47,013 bases of DNA from Oscillospiraceae bacterium (GTDB lineage: Bacteria > Bacillota > Clostridia > Oscillospirales > Oscillospiraceae). The first letter of the stretch is position 1. The number at the start of each line of letters is the position of its first letter. Shown piece after piece: positions 6,978 to 16,131 of this stretch. Below the pieces are notes generated by a model. The model saw only the letters and a program-made list of their open reading frames with translations. It was not told the DNA's origin and ran no database searches. Made by a program: the position numbers and the translations under genes. The DNA lies in NCBI GenBank assembly GCA_015067885.1, contig SVLO01000016.1, positions 1-47,013 on the forward strand, given 5' to 3'.

Positions 6978-7018
6978 AACAAAACCCGCGTTCCAACCTG
7001 TGTTGGAGCGCGGGTTTT
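6978..7018 (-). terminator. Terminator of the XRE regulator gene
   Basis: Minus-strand stem CCCGCGCTCCAAC / GTTGGAACGCGGG (one G-T pair) with a 4-base loop and TTTTGTTTG tail. It overlaps the stop codon of the gene. Confidence 0.8.
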
Positions 7019-7343
7019 ACATATCCTGTTCAGAAAGCCAGACAAGAAATTGTTTGGCCATGGCAAGCTGCTTTTCGTCCATGGTACGCAGCAGCTCGGC
7101 CACGTTTTTCCACGCTTCATCCTCCTGCCGGGAGGTACCCACCAAAAACTCATCCGGTGTGGTGTCCAGCGCCGCGGCAAGGCGCATGACCACCTCGGTG
7201 GAAGGAATGGAAATGCCACGTTCGATGTTGGACAGATATTTATAGCCAATATCCGCCCGCTCCTCCGCCTCGGACTGCTTCATACCAAGCTTCTTCCGCC
7301 GCCGCGCAATGCGCCGGCCAATTTCAGTGTAGTCCAGTTCCAT
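7017..7343 (-). CDS. XRE-family helix-turn-helix transcriptional regulator
   Basis: A 108-residue Cro/CI-type regulator. The helix-turn-helix is at about residues 6-62: IGRRIARRRKKLGMKQSEAE, then IGYKYLSNIERG and ISIPSTEVVMRLAAALD. A ~45-residue helical tail follows. The ATG at 7343 is preceded by AGGGGGTG; an upstream in-frame ATG has no such site. It faces the membrane protein gene at 7482 across two inverted TCGGTTTAT half-sites that overlap the promoters of both genes, so it probably regulates itself and that gene. No phage genes are nearby. Confidence 0.85.
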   Translation of the reverse strand: MELDYTEIGRRIARRRKKLGMKQSEAEERADIGYKYLSNIERGISIPSTEVVMRLAAALDTTPDEFLVGTSRQEDEAWKNVAELLRTMDEKQLAMAKQFLVWLSEQDM

Positions 7344-7364
7344 GGTACACCCCCTAACCACTTT

Positions 7365-7392
7365 ATCATACCTCAAACTTCCACGCCATAAA
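7365..7392 (-). promoter_or_regulatory. Possible promoter of the XRE gene
   Basis: Minus-strand TTTATG (7387-7392), 16 bases, TATGAT (7365-7370). The -35 match is weak. It overlaps the half-site at 7388-7396. Confidence 0.4.
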
Positions 7393-7440
7393 CCGATTTT
7401 TAGTCATTTTTCATCTTGACATACGAATTATTCGGTTTAT
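7388..7440. promoter_or_regulatory. Paired inverted half-sites, probable XRE operators
   Basis: ATAAACCGA (7388-7396) and its exact reverse complement TCGGTTTAT (7432-7440) lie 35 bases apart. One overlaps the -35 box of the regulator and the other the -10 box of the membrane protein gene. A further pair ACATACGA repeats at 7420-7427 and downstream near the ribosome binding site of that gene. Binding is inferred. Confidence 0.45.
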
Positions 7441-7443
7441 AAT
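7416..7443 (+). promoter_or_regulatory. Promoter of the duplicated membrane protein gene
   Basis: TTGACA (7416-7421), 16 bases, TATAAT (7438-7443), a near-consensus sigma-A promoter. Confidence 0.8.
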
Positions 7444-7481
7444 ATGAATTACATCTTTACATACGATTTGGAGGCTTTGAA

Positions 7482-8369
7482 ATGCAAATACAAAAAACAC
7501 GCAACTTCTTTGGCTTGATCGGCACACTTCTTGTGCTGTCTATGTTTCCTGTCAATTTCGCCGCTTCAATGAGCTTTATGCCATACGTCACCGACGTCAT
7601 GACGCGCAGCTTTGGCCGGTATATCCCCGTTCTCAAAACCGTTGGTGAGGGATACGCTTTTTGGTTTTGCATGGCCTATTTGGTCCTGATCGCACTGGCA
7701 GGCGTTGCCTTCGGGTTTGCTTTCCACAGGACCGGGACTTGCCTTGCCATTCCTCCTGCTATTTTCTTCCTGGTGATCACCCTGGAGAAGGGTCCCGCTC
7801 TGATCAAATCCTCCGGCGTCGGCTTTTGGGTAAGCGCAGTCGGTCTGATCGTTATGCTGGTCGCCTGTAAGATGGTTTCCCTCAACAAAAAGCTGTTCCC
7901 CTTCTCTGTTTTTTACGGTTACAAGGCGCAGCCTTCCGCCGCCAAGGGACACAAGGTCTCCCGCTCCCGACTGGCGAAAACCTATCTGTATGAGAAGCGC
8001 GGCTACGTCGGTTTGGCCGGTGTTTTGCTTGTACTGTCCGCGTTCTTCCTGCGTATTCTTCTGTTCTTGCTCCTCGGCGGCAAATCTTACCACTATTTCC
8101 GTTTGGAACTCTCCCTTGGCGGCGCCATTGTGTACCTTCTTCTTTTGGCCGGCGTTGCCGTTGCGTATTTCTTCCGGCATCATGCTTTCGGCTGTATTCT
8201 CTCTTTGCCTTATGTGGTCTACTACTGCTCCATCATCATTCAGGAACCCATCGCTTTCATTGCAGGCGGAATTTCCCTTTGGCTGACTCTTATCGGCGTG
8301 ATCCTGATGCTTCTTTCCTCCTGTATCACCCTGTTCCTGCCGCACCCCCTGGGATGTTCAGAATACTGA
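7482..8369 (+). CDS. Multi-pass membrane protein with internal duplication, unknown function
   Basis: A 295-residue integral membrane protein with about eight membrane segments in two blocks separated by a basic loop (~135-172). The halves look duplicated: GLIGTLLVLSMF near residue 11 matches GLAGVLLVLSAFF near residue 178, and the ends SSGVGFWVSAVGLIVMLVA and AGGISLWLTLIGVILMLLSS align as well. I do not recognise the family and see no catalytic motif. TTTGGAGGC sits 7 bases before the ATG. Its codon use is more T-rich (cttctt, tttt) than that of neighbouring genes, hinting at transfer. It is controlled by a strong promoter overlapping a probable XRE operator. Confidence 0.75.
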   Translation: MQIQKTRNFFGLIGTLLVLSMFPVNFAASMSFMPYVTDVMTRSFGRYIPVLKTVGEGYAFWFCMAYLVLIALAGVAFGFAFHRTGTCLAIPPAIFFLVITLEKGPALIKSSGVGFWVSAVGLIVMLVACKMVSLNKKLFPFSVFYGYKAQPSAAKGHKVSRSRLAKTYLYEKRGYVGLAGVLLVLSAFFLRILLFLLLGGKSYHYFRLELSLGGAIVYLLLLAGVAVAYFFRHHAFGCILSLPYVVYYCSIIIQEPIAFIAGGISLWLTLIGVILMLLSSCITLFLPHPLGCSEY

Positions 8370-8424
8370 TGCCGGTTTGCCCTTCGGCTGCCTGACTCAC
8401 ACTACGTTCCGTTTCCTCTCGCAC

Positions 8425-8453
8425 TTGACATTTCTTGATAGAAATGCTATAGT
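8425..8453 (+). promoter_or_regulatory. Promoter of the thrS T-box leader
   Basis: TTGACA (8425-8430), 17 bases, TATAGT (8448-8453), placed just ahead of the T-box stem I. Confidence 0.8.
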
Positions 8454-8469
8454 ACTCCTGTTAAATCGG

Positions 8470-8693
8470 CTTTGACGAAGACGAGGTCGCCCAACCCCCA
8501 CAGAGAGGGACACGCTTTGGTGTAAGTGTCCTGCGGCAACGGCGTCCGGTACCACTTCCGAGCTGTCTGCGACGAGCAGACCGGGTCCCCCCGTTACCGG
8601 GGTCACAAGCGGCAGCCACAGGCTGCAAGCAGGGTGGAACCGTGGAGTATTTAATATGCTTCACCCCTGAACATTCAGGGGTGAAGCATTTTG
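8470..8693 (+). promoter_or_regulatory. T-box leader for threonyl-tRNA synthetase
   Basis: The T-box signature AGGGTGGAACCGTGG is at 8631-8645, followed by a terminator. Upstream lies a stem I region with GAAGACGAGG and the AGAGAGGGA bulge typical of T-boxes. A likely threonine specifier ACC is at 8551-8553, followed by the usual A. Uncharged tRNA-Thr should pair with specifier and T-box to favour the antiterminator. The exact stem boundaries and the specifier position are inferred by eye. Confidence 0.85.
8656..8693 (+). terminator. T-box regulated terminator
   Basis: ATGCTTCACCCCTGAA pairs with TTCAGGGGTGAAGCAT, then TTTTGCTTT. It directly follows the T-box sequence, as expected for the terminator that competes with the antiterminator. 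Confidence 0.85.
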
Positions 8694-8733
8694 CTTTGCC
8701 CCAAACGCAGCAAAAATGATAGGGTCCCGCAAA

Positions 8734-8788
8734 TCGCTCATCCGTCATTTGCTGCGCAAATGCCACCTTCACCCCCGAGGGGAAGGCA
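8734..8788 (+). repeat. Two-hairpin dispersed repeat, copy 3
   Basis: CTCATCCGTCA, hairpin TTTGC-TGC-GCAAA, TGCCACCTTCACCCC, then GGGGAAGGC. Head and tail match copy 1 (6786-6838) while the first stem differs on both arms. It lies between the T-box terminator and thrS. Confidence 0.75.
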
Positions 8789-8805
8789 AATAGGAGGTTT
8801 ATATT

Positions 8806-10596
8806 ATGTCCGAAGAAAACATCTACACCTTTGAAAACCCCGAGTACCGCAAGACCTATTGGCACACCTGTTCCCACGTGCTGGCCCAGGCTATGAAGCG
8901 CCTGCATCCCGAGGTCAAGCTGGCCATCGGCCCCGCCATCGAAAACGGCTTCTACTACGATTTTGACACCCCCCGCCCCTTCTCCCCCGAGGATCTGGAG
9001 GCGCTGGAGGCCGAGATGCGCAAGATCTGCAAAGAGAAGATCAAGCTGGAGCGGTTCGAGCTGACCCGGGCCGAGGCCATCAAGCTGATGGAAGAAATGG
9101 ACGAACCCTACAAGGTGGAACTCATCAACGATTTGCCCGAGGATGCCGTCATCTCCTTCTACAAGCAGGGTGACTTCACCGACCTGTGCGCCGGCCCCCA
9201 TCTGGACTCCACCGGCCGCATCAAGGGCAACGCCATCAAGCTGACCAGCGCCACCGGCGCCTACTGGCGCGGCGACGCCAGCCGCAAGATGCTCCAGCGC
9301 ATCTACGGCGTGGCCTTCGCCAAGAAGGACGATCTGGACGCCTACATCGCCGAGCGTGAGGAGGCCCTCAAGCGCGACCACAACAAGCTGGGCCGCGAGC
9401 TGGAGTACTTCACCACCGTGGACTGCATCGGCCAGGGCCTGCCCGTCATGCTGCCCAAGGGCGCCCGCACCATTCAGACCCTGCAGCGCTGGGTGGAGGA
9501 CGAGGAGCAGAAGCGCGGCTATCTGCTGACCAAGACCCCCCTGATGGCCAAGAGCGACCTGTACAAGATCTCCGGCCACTGGGACCACTACCGGGACGGT
9601 ATGTTCATCATGGGCGACCCCGACGACGAGAGCAAGGAGTGCTTCGCCCTGCGCCCCATGACCTGCCCCTTCCAGTATCAGGTGTTCCTGAACCGCCAGC
9701 GCTCCTACCGTGACCTGCCCATGCGTTTGGGTGAGACCTCTACCCTGTTCCGCAACGAGGACTCCGGCGAGATGCACGGCCTGATCCGTGTGCGCCAGTT
9801 CACCATTTCCGAGGGCCACCTGGTCCTGCGTCCCGACCAGTTGGAGGAGGAGTTCAAGGGCTGCCTGGACCTGGCCAAGTACTGCCTGGACACCGTGGGT
9901 ATGCTGGACAAGTGTACCTTCCGCTTCTCCCAGTGGGACCCCAACAACACCGCCAAGTACGAGGGTACCGCCGAGCAGTGGAACGAGGCCCAGCGGGTCA
10001 TGGGTCAGATTTTGGACGACCTGGGCGTGAACTACGAGATCGGTATTGACGAGGCCGCCTTCTACGGCCCCAAGCTGGACATTCAGTACAAGAACGTCTT
10101 CGGCAAGGAGGACACCATCGTCACCATTCAGATCGATATGCTGCTGGCCGCCAAGTTCGGTATGTACTACATCGACGAGAACGGCGAGAAGGCCCTGCCT
10201 TACATCATCCACCGCACCAGCCTGGGCTGCTACGAGCGCACCCTGGCCTACCTCATCGAGGAGTACGCCGGCGCCCTGCCCACCTGGATGGCCCCCGAGC
10301 AGGTGCGCTTCCTGCCAGTCACCGACCGCGCCTGCGACTACTGCGCCAACAAGGCCCGGGAGCTGGAGACCATGGGCTTCCGCGTGGAGGTGGACTACCG
10401 CAACGAGAAGATCGGCAAGAAGATCCGCGAAGCCACTCTGGAGAAGGTCCCCTACATGGTGGTTGTGGGCGACCGGGATATGGAGAACGGCACCGTTTCT
10501 CCCCGTCACCGCTCCGGCGAGGACCTGGGCGCCATGTCCTTCGAGGACTTCGCCGCCCTGCTCAAGGACGTTGTGGACTCCAAGGCCAAGAAGTAA
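8806..10596 (+). CDS. thrS: Threonyl-tRNA synthetase without TGS domain
   Basis: Charges tRNA-Thr with threonine. The 596 residues start directly at the editing domain: H-x3-H at His20/His24 (HTCSHVLAQA) and the editing cysteine in DLCAGPH. The class II catalytic domain follows, with RPMTCPFQYQ (expected zinc Cys), RNEDSGEMHGLIRVRQF (motif 2 region) and the GCYERTLAYLIEEY motif 3 region, then the C-terminal anticodon-binding domain. The roughly 60-residue N-terminal TGS domain of E. coli ThrRS is absent. MTCPFQ replaces the E. coli MNCPGH; I recall this variant from other Clostridia. AGGAGG lies 8 bases before the ATG. Expression is under the T-box leader at 8470-8693. Confidence 0.95.
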   Translation: MSEENIYTFENPEYRKTYWHTCSHVLAQAMKRLHPEVKLAIGPAIENGFYYDFDTPRPFSPEDLEALEAEMRKICKEKIKLERFELTRAEAIKLMEEMDEPYKVELINDLPEDAVISFYKQGDFTDLCAGPHLDSTGRIKGNAIKLTSATGAYWRGDASRKMLQRIYGVAFAKKDDLDAYIAEREEALKRDHNKLGRELEYFTTVDCIGQGLPVMLPKGARTIQTLQRWVEDEEQKRGYLLTKTPLMAKSDLYKISGHWDHYRDGMFIMGDPDDESKECFALRPMTCPFQYQVFLNRQRSYRDLPMRLGETSTLFRNEDSGEMHGLIRVRQFTISEGHLVLRPDQLEEEFKGCLDLAKYCLDTVGMLDKCTFRFSQWDPNNTAKYEGTAEQWNEAQRVMGQILDDLGVNYEIGIDEAAFYGPKLDIQYKNVFGKEDTIVTIQIDMLLAAKFGMYYIDENGEKALPYIIHRTSLGCYERTLAYLIEEYAGALPTWMAPEQVRFLPVTDRACDYCANKARELETMGFRVEVDYRNEKIGKKIREATLEKVPYMVVVGDRDMENGTVSPRHRSGEDLGAMSFEDFAALLKDVVDSKAKK

Positions 10597-10615
10597 TCAA
10601 CCAAAGCAAACAAAC

Positions 10616-10649
10616 ACGCCGCAGACCAATGGTCTGCGGCGTATTTTTT
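10616..10649 (+). terminator. Terminator of thrS, probably bidirectional
   Basis: ACGCCGCAGACC / GGTCTGCGGCGT with loop AAT, then ATTTTTT. It sits between convergent thrS and the acetyltransferase gene, and on the minus strand has GTTTGTTTG as tail. Confidence 0.85.
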
Positions 10650-11586
10650 ATTTCATACGATAAATGGTGCAGGGTATCTGTAACCCGCGGATTGCAAGGG
10701 TTACCGGCTCTGCCGGGCGGAAGCCCAGTTCCTCCGCCAGCCGTTTCTTTGCAGCATCACAATCCGCAATTTGCAGATAGACCTCGCCACCCGCCGCCTT
10801 ACGGCAGGCGTCCAGCAGCTCCGGTGCCGCCCCGGCAAAGCCGTCGCAGAAAAAGAGGTCGGCCCGCATACCCCGGTCCGTGGACTCCACGCTGGCCATA
10901 CCGCCCAGCACGCCATTGTCCCCAACCGCGCCAAAGCAATGTCCGCCCCGGGCCATCAAATCCATATATTTGGGATACAGCCCCATACAGGAGAGCTGAT
11001 TGAGGTGGGTGGAGTTGACCAGCGCCGTGTTGCAGTCCAGCAGCACGAACTTGCCCCGGTGCAGCACCAGAGGCACCAGGGGGATTCGCATGGAGGGGTC
11101 ACCCTCCACCACCTGAACGTTCTCCGGGGACGCAAACAGCTCCCGCTCAAAGTCCACGGTGTCCCCCATGGCATAGCGCATCATCACGTTGGAGCCGGGG
11201 CGGTAGGCAAATCCGAAGCTATGATACAGCTTGGCCGCCACCGGGTTGCTGGTCCCCAACACCATGGCCCGCACCCCGTCCCGGTCCAGTTCCTCCATGA
11301 CCGCGCCGAACAGCCACCTGCCCACACCCTTGCCCCGGGCAGCGGGGGTGGTGCATACGCCGCCCACGCCACACAGCTTGGGGCCGGTCCTGGGTATGGT
11401 GACGTGGACGGTGCCTAAAATCACGCCGTCCTCCTGTGCTACAAAGGTAATGTCCTCGTTATAAGCGGCCTCGGTGCCGTCGATCTGCGGGCGCTCCAGC
11501 TCCGCCTCCGCCTTGCCGAAGATACTGCCCCACAGATCCAGGATGGGTTCGTGGTCAAAGGGCGGGGTATACCGTTTCAGTTCCAT
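10648..11586 (-). CDS. GNAT-family N-acetyltransferase
   Basis: A 312-residue protein whose N-terminal half (about 1-150) is a GNAT acetyltransferase. The acetyl-CoA loop is CTTPAARGKGVGRWLFGAVM, followed by VLGTSNPVAAKLYHSFGFAY. The C-terminal half is a second, weaker domain with GNAT-like ends (AAKKRLAEELGFRPAEPVTL), possibly a degenerate second copy. The substrate is unknown. I use the ATG at 11586, preceded by GAGAGGA; an in-frame TTG at 11604 would overlap the upstream stop. It is last in the minus-strand run beginning with recG, 14 bases after the radical SAM gene. Confidence 0.8.
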   Translation of the reverse strand: MELKRYTPPFDHEPILDLWGSIFGKAEAELERPQIDGTEAAYNEDITFVAQEDGVILGTVHVTIPRTGPKLCGVGGVCTTPAARGKGVGRWLFGAVMEELDRDGVRAMVLGTSNPVAAKLYHSFGFAYRPGSNVMMRYAMGDTVDFERELFASPENVQVVEGDPSMRIPLVPLVLHRGKFVLLDCNTALVNSTHLNQLSCMGLYPKYMDLMARGGHCFGAVGDNGVLGGMASVESTDRGMRADLFFCDGFAGAAPELLDACRKAAGGEVYLQIADCDAAKKRLAEELGFRPAEPVTLAIRGLQIPCTIYRMK

Positions 11587-11600
11587 AACAACACGTCCTC

Positions 11601-12479
11601 TCAAAGTCCGGTCAAATCAAAGTTGGGGGTGTACTGCCGGCCCACGCTGTCCCGCTCCTGCACAAAGCCGTCCAACCCCAGATTATCCATATATTCCCGG
11701 GCGGCCCGGACCTCGCCGGCCCGGAGGGTGCGGTCGATTTCCGCAAACTCCGCCGCCCTGCCCCAGGGGGTGTACTGGCTCATGAGGGAAAACAGCACCT
11801 GTCCGGGCGCAAAATTCCCCGCCACCCAGTCCATAGCCGCTTTCGCGCCGTTCAACTGACCGGGCAGCAGCAGGTGACGGATGACAACGCCCTTTTTCAA
11901 AAGGCCATCTTCGTCAAATACGCAGGGACCCACCTGCTCCGCCATCTCACGGATGGCGGCGATGGCCACCTGGGGATAGTCGGGGGCGTCGGAGTACCGG
12001 GCGGCCACCCCGCTGTCCATGTACTTCAAATCGGGCAGGTAGATATCCACCTTACCCGCCAGCGCTTTCAGCGTTTCCAACCGCTCATAGCCGCCGCAGT
12101 TCCAGACCACGGGGACAGGCAGAGGGTGTTCCTCCAACAGTTTTATAACGATGTGGGCATAGTGGGTGGGGGTGACGAAATTGATGTTGTGGGCGCCCCG
12201 GGCCACCAGCTCGTCGCAGATTTCGCCCAACCGCTCCAAACTGACCGGCTTGCCGAAATCCCGGTGGCTGATCTCCTCATTTTGGCAGAACACGCAGCCC
12301 AGGCTGCAGCCGGAAAAGAACACCGTCCCCGACCCCCGGGTGCCGGAGATGGGCGGCTCCTCCCACAGATGCAGGTCGGCACGGGCCAGTACCGGCCCCT
12401 CCGGCATACGGCAATAACCCTCCCCCCGCTCCGCCGTGCGCAGAGCATGACAGCGGCGGGGACAAATATCACAAATCAT
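11601..12479 (-). CDS. Radical SAM protein, PflA-like
   Basis: A 292-residue radical SAM protein of the group annotated as putative pyruvate-formate-lyase-activating enzymes. The [4Fe-4S] motif C-x3-C-x2-C is CSLGCVFC, and an extra N-terminal Cys cluster (MICDICPRRC) probably binds metal. HNINFVTPTHYAHIV and YLPDLKYMD follow the family's barrel order. The ATG at 12479 has GGAGG 5 bases upstream; a longer start overlaps mutY. No glycyl-radical enzyme gene is in the window, so its partner is unknown. It lies between mutY and the GNAT gene in one transcriptional run. Confidence 0.85.
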   Translation of the reverse strand: MICDICPRRCHALRTAERGEGYCRMPEGPVLARADLHLWEEPPISGTRGSGTVFFSGCSLGCVFCQNEEISHRDFGKPVSLERLGEICDELVARGAHNINFVTPTHYAHIVIKLLEEHPLPVPVVWNCGGYERLETLKALAGKVDIYLPDLKYMDSGVAARYSDAPDYPQVAIAAIREMAEQVGPCVFDEDGLLKKGVVIRHLLLPGQLNGAKAAMDWVAGNFAPGQVLFSLMSQYTPWGRAAEFAEIDRTLRAGEVRAAREYMDNLGLDGFVQERDSVGRQYTPNFDLTGL

Positions 12480-12490
12480 GGTATCCTCCG

Positions 12491-13529
<1,039 letters not shown>

Positions 13530-13546
<17 letters not shown>

Positions 13547-13922
13547 TCAACAGCTCCTCAAGAAATTCGACACACTGGTAAACCAGCTCGTCGCAGTTGT
13601 CCTTCTTCACCTGACCCCGCTCCCTGGCCGCCAGCAGCAGGTCCCGGCAGTCGGTAAAGCCGTTTTGCTGCTTGAACCGCGCCAGCAGCGCAATGGCGGC
13701 GGCACTGCTCTCTTTGGCAAGGCCAATGGTCATCAGGGCGCCGGTCAGGGCGCCGCAGGTGGAGCCGTGGCGCATACCGCTGCCAAAATGGGCGCCCAGG
13801 TCATTGGCCTGTTCCTCGCTCAAACCCAGCTTTTCCGCAAAGGGAATGAGTACCGCCTGGCAGCAGTTGTAATGTACGTTCGCATCCGCCCGCAGGGCGC
13901 GGGTCTTTTCCATAGGGGTCAT
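13530..13922 (-). CDS. C_GCAxxG_C_C family putative redox protein
   Basis: A 130-residue soluble protein of the C_GCAxxG_C_C family. The paired cysteines are at YNCCQAV, the central motif is GMRHGSTCGALTGALMTIG, and two later cysteines lie in FTDCRDLL and KDNCDELV. The family is thought to be redox-active or metal-binding; no reaction is established to my knowledge. AAGGAG lies 7 bases before the ATG at 13922. It lies between recG (11-base gap) and mutY (17-base overlap), unusual company for this family, and may simply share the promoter. Confidence 0.8.
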
Positions 13923-13933
13923 AATATTTCTCC

Positions 13934-15997
13934 TTAATTGAAGATGTCCGCCTGTTCCCGGAACAGGGCGTGGACCCGCACCCGCACCCCTTTATGTATC
14001 GGCGCGGACAGATCCGGATCCCGGGCAAGCAGGTCGTGGGCGGCAAGGCGGGCCTGCTCCAGCACTGCCATATCCCCGGCCAGGTCGGCCACGTGCAGTT
14101 GAGGCAGACCGTGCTGACGGCTGCCGAAGAAGTCGCCGGGGCCACGCTGTTTCAAATCCGCTTCCGCGATCCTGAAACCGTCGTTGGTGGCCCGCATGAC
14201 GCCCAGCCGCTCTCTCACGCTGTCGCTGCGGGAGGAGGTGACCAGCACGCAGTAGGACTGGTGCGCCCCCCGGCCTACCCGGCCCCGGAGCTGATGGAGC
14301 TGGCTCAGGCCGAAGCGCTCGGCGTTCTCCACCACCATCAGGGCGGCGTTGGGTACGTCCACGCCCACCTCGATGACCGTAGTGGACACCAGCACGTCGA
14401 TCTCCCCCGCCACAAAGGCGGCCATGACCGCTTCTTTCTCTTTGGCCTTCATTTTGCCGTGGACAAAGGCCACCCGCAGGTCGGCAAACACGTTCTCGGC
14501 AAGGTCCCTGGCGTAGGTGGTCACCGCCTTCAGGTTTGGCAGGCTCTCCGCCCCCCCATCGGGATTTTCCTCCACCGTGGGGCAGACGATATAAGCCTGA
14601 CGCCCCTCGGCCACCAGCTTGCGGACAAAGCCGTACATCCGTTGCCGCTTGTCCTCCCCCACCACGAAGGTGTCGATAGGCAGGCGGCCGGCAGGCATCT
14701 GATCGATGACGGACACGTCCAGGTCGCCATATACCATCAGGGCAAGGGTCCGGGGAATGGGGGTGGCCGACATGACCAGCACGTGGGGGGACTCCCCCTT
14801 GGCGTTCAGGGCGGCCCGCTGCTCCACGCCGAAGCGGTGCTGCTCGTCCGCCACCACAAGGCCCAGGTTTTCAAACTCCACGCCCTTGCTGAACAGGGCG
14901 TGGGTGCCGACTATGAACTGAATTTCGCCGTTTTTGATCTGCTCCTGCACCTGCCGCTTTTGGGTCGGGGTCATGGAGCCGGTCAGCAGGCCCACCCGCA
15001 CCCCGGCGGGAGTCAGCAGGTTGGACAACGTCTTGAAATGCTGGGCGGCCAGCAGCTCGGTGGGGGCCATTAGCGCCGCCTGCAGACCGCTTTGCACCAC
15101 CATCCACCCGGCGGCGGCGGCCACTACCGTCTTACCCGAGCCTACGTCGCCCTGGACCAGGCGGTTCATGGGTCGGCCGGAGGCCATATCCGCCCGGCAC
15201 TGCTCCATGACCCGAAGCTGGGCCTCGGTGGGGGCAAAGGGCAGCAGGTGGAGATAGGGCTGCAGCGATGGGCACTTGCACACCGGACCGGACACGTTGG
15301 TGCGGCGGTCCTTCAGCAGGGCAAGGCCCGCCGTGAGGTAAAACAGCTCCTCGAAAATCATGCGGTGCTTGGCCCGCTCCAGCTCCCCGAAATCATTGGG
15401 GAAGTGGATGGTCCGCAGGGCTGCGGCGACGTCCATCAGGTCGTTGCGCTCCACGATATGCCGGGGCAAGCTCTCCTGCCACAGGTGGGCGCAGCCCTCC
15501 ACCGCCCAGCGGGCCAGGTTCACCATGATGTTGTTGGTAATGCCCGCCGTCAGACGATAGACGGGCAGGATACAGCCGGTGGCAGTCCGGCGGTCCGCCG
15601 GCTCTGTGACGGGGTTGGTCATGCGGACGGCGCGGCCCTGCCGCTCCACCCGGCCGTAGAAAATATACTCTTTGCCCACCTGCAGGCTGTCCTTGCGGTA
15701 GCTTTGGTTGAAGTAGGTGATTTGGGCAAGGCCGCTGTGGTCCACCGCCTCCGCCTTCACAAGGTCAAGGCCACGGCGGATCCGGCTGAGCCGTGGGGGC
15801 TTGGCTATCATGGCACGGATGCACACCGGCCCCTCCTCCCCCGCCCGGGCGATGGTGGTTTCGGTGCGGCGGTCCTCGTAGTCACGGGGGAAATTGCGCA
15901 GAATATCCCCCACGGTTTCAACACCCAGCCTGGCCAGCTTCTTGGCCCGGGCCGGACCGATACCGGGAAATTGCTCCACAGACGTATGCAGGTCCAT
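13934..15997 (-). CDS. recG: ATP-dependent DNA helicase RecG
   Basis: Remodels stalled replication forks and Holliday junctions. The 687 residues contain an N-terminal helix-hairpin-helix (FPGIGPARAKKLARLG), the OB-fold wedge domain (~55-135), Walker A GDVGSGKT at about 283-290, Walker B DEQHRFG, the motif III segment VLVMSATPIPRTLAL, and motif VI LHQLRGRVGRG. The ATG at 15997 is preceded by AAAGGGGG at good spacing; a GTG 9 bases upstream is too close to that site. It is first in the run recG, C_GCAxxG_C_C, mutY, radical SAM, GNAT, so several are likely cotranscribed. Confidence 0.95.
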   Translation of the reverse strand: MDLHTSVEQFPGIGPARAKKLARLGVETVGDILRNFPRDYEDRRTETTIARAGEEGPVCIRAMIAKPPRLSRIRRGLDLVKAEAVDHSGLAQITYFNQSYRKDSLQVGKEYIFYGRVERQGRAVRMTNPVTEPADRRTATGCILPVYRLTAGITNNIMVNLARWAVEGCAHLWQESLPRHIVERNDLMDVAAALRTIHFPNDFGELERAKHRMIFEELFYLTAGLALLKDRRTNVSGPVCKCPSLQPYLHLLPFAPTEAQLRVMEQCRADMASGRPMNRLVQGDVGSGKTVVAAAAGWMVVQSGLQAALMAPTELLAAQHFKTLSNLLTPAGVRVGLLTGSMTPTQKRQVQEQIKNGEIQFIVGTHALFSKGVEFENLGLVVADEQHRFGVEQRAALNAKGESPHVLVMSATPIPRTLALMVYGDLDVSVIDQMPAGRLPIDTFVVGEDKRQRMYGFVRKLVAEGRQAYIVCPTVEENPDGGAESLPNLKAVTTYARDLAENVFADLRVAFVHGKMKAKEKEAVMAAFVAGEIDVLVSTTVIEVGVDVPNAALMVVENAERFGLSQLHQLRGRVGRGAHQSYCVLVTSSRSDSVRERLGVMRATNDGFRIAEADLKQRGPGDFFGSRQHGLPQLHVADLAGDMAVLEQARLAAHDLLARDPDLSAPIHKGVRVRVHALFREQADIFN

Positions 15998-16026
15998 CCA
16001 CCGCACCCCCTTTCTCGTTTAGGTCA

Positions 16027-16055
16027 ATTTTAACACATTCCCCGGTCAAATGCAA
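16027..16055 (-). promoter_or_regulatory. Promoter of the recG operon
   Basis: Minus-strand TTGCAT (16050-16055), 17 bases, TAAAAT (16027-16032) with an upstream TG. Confidence 0.6.
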
Positions 16056-16070
16056 AAAGATATATAGTCC

Positions 16071-16099
16071 TTGCTCCTTTTGGGAAAAATGAATATAAT
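16071..16099 (+). promoter_or_regulatory. Promoter of the 2-hydroxyacid dehydrogenase gene
   Basis: TTGCTC (16071-16076), 17 bases, TATAAT (16094-16099), about 32 bases before the ATG. Confidence 0.65.
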
Positions 16100-16131
16100 G
16101 GTCTTGTAAACCATCCCCACAGGAGGCCACT

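Noticed and set aside
8461-10509. Long minus-strand open frame over thrS
   Set aside because: A shadow of thrS: no start site, repetitive Leu/Val/Gly composition, and it runs through the T-box.
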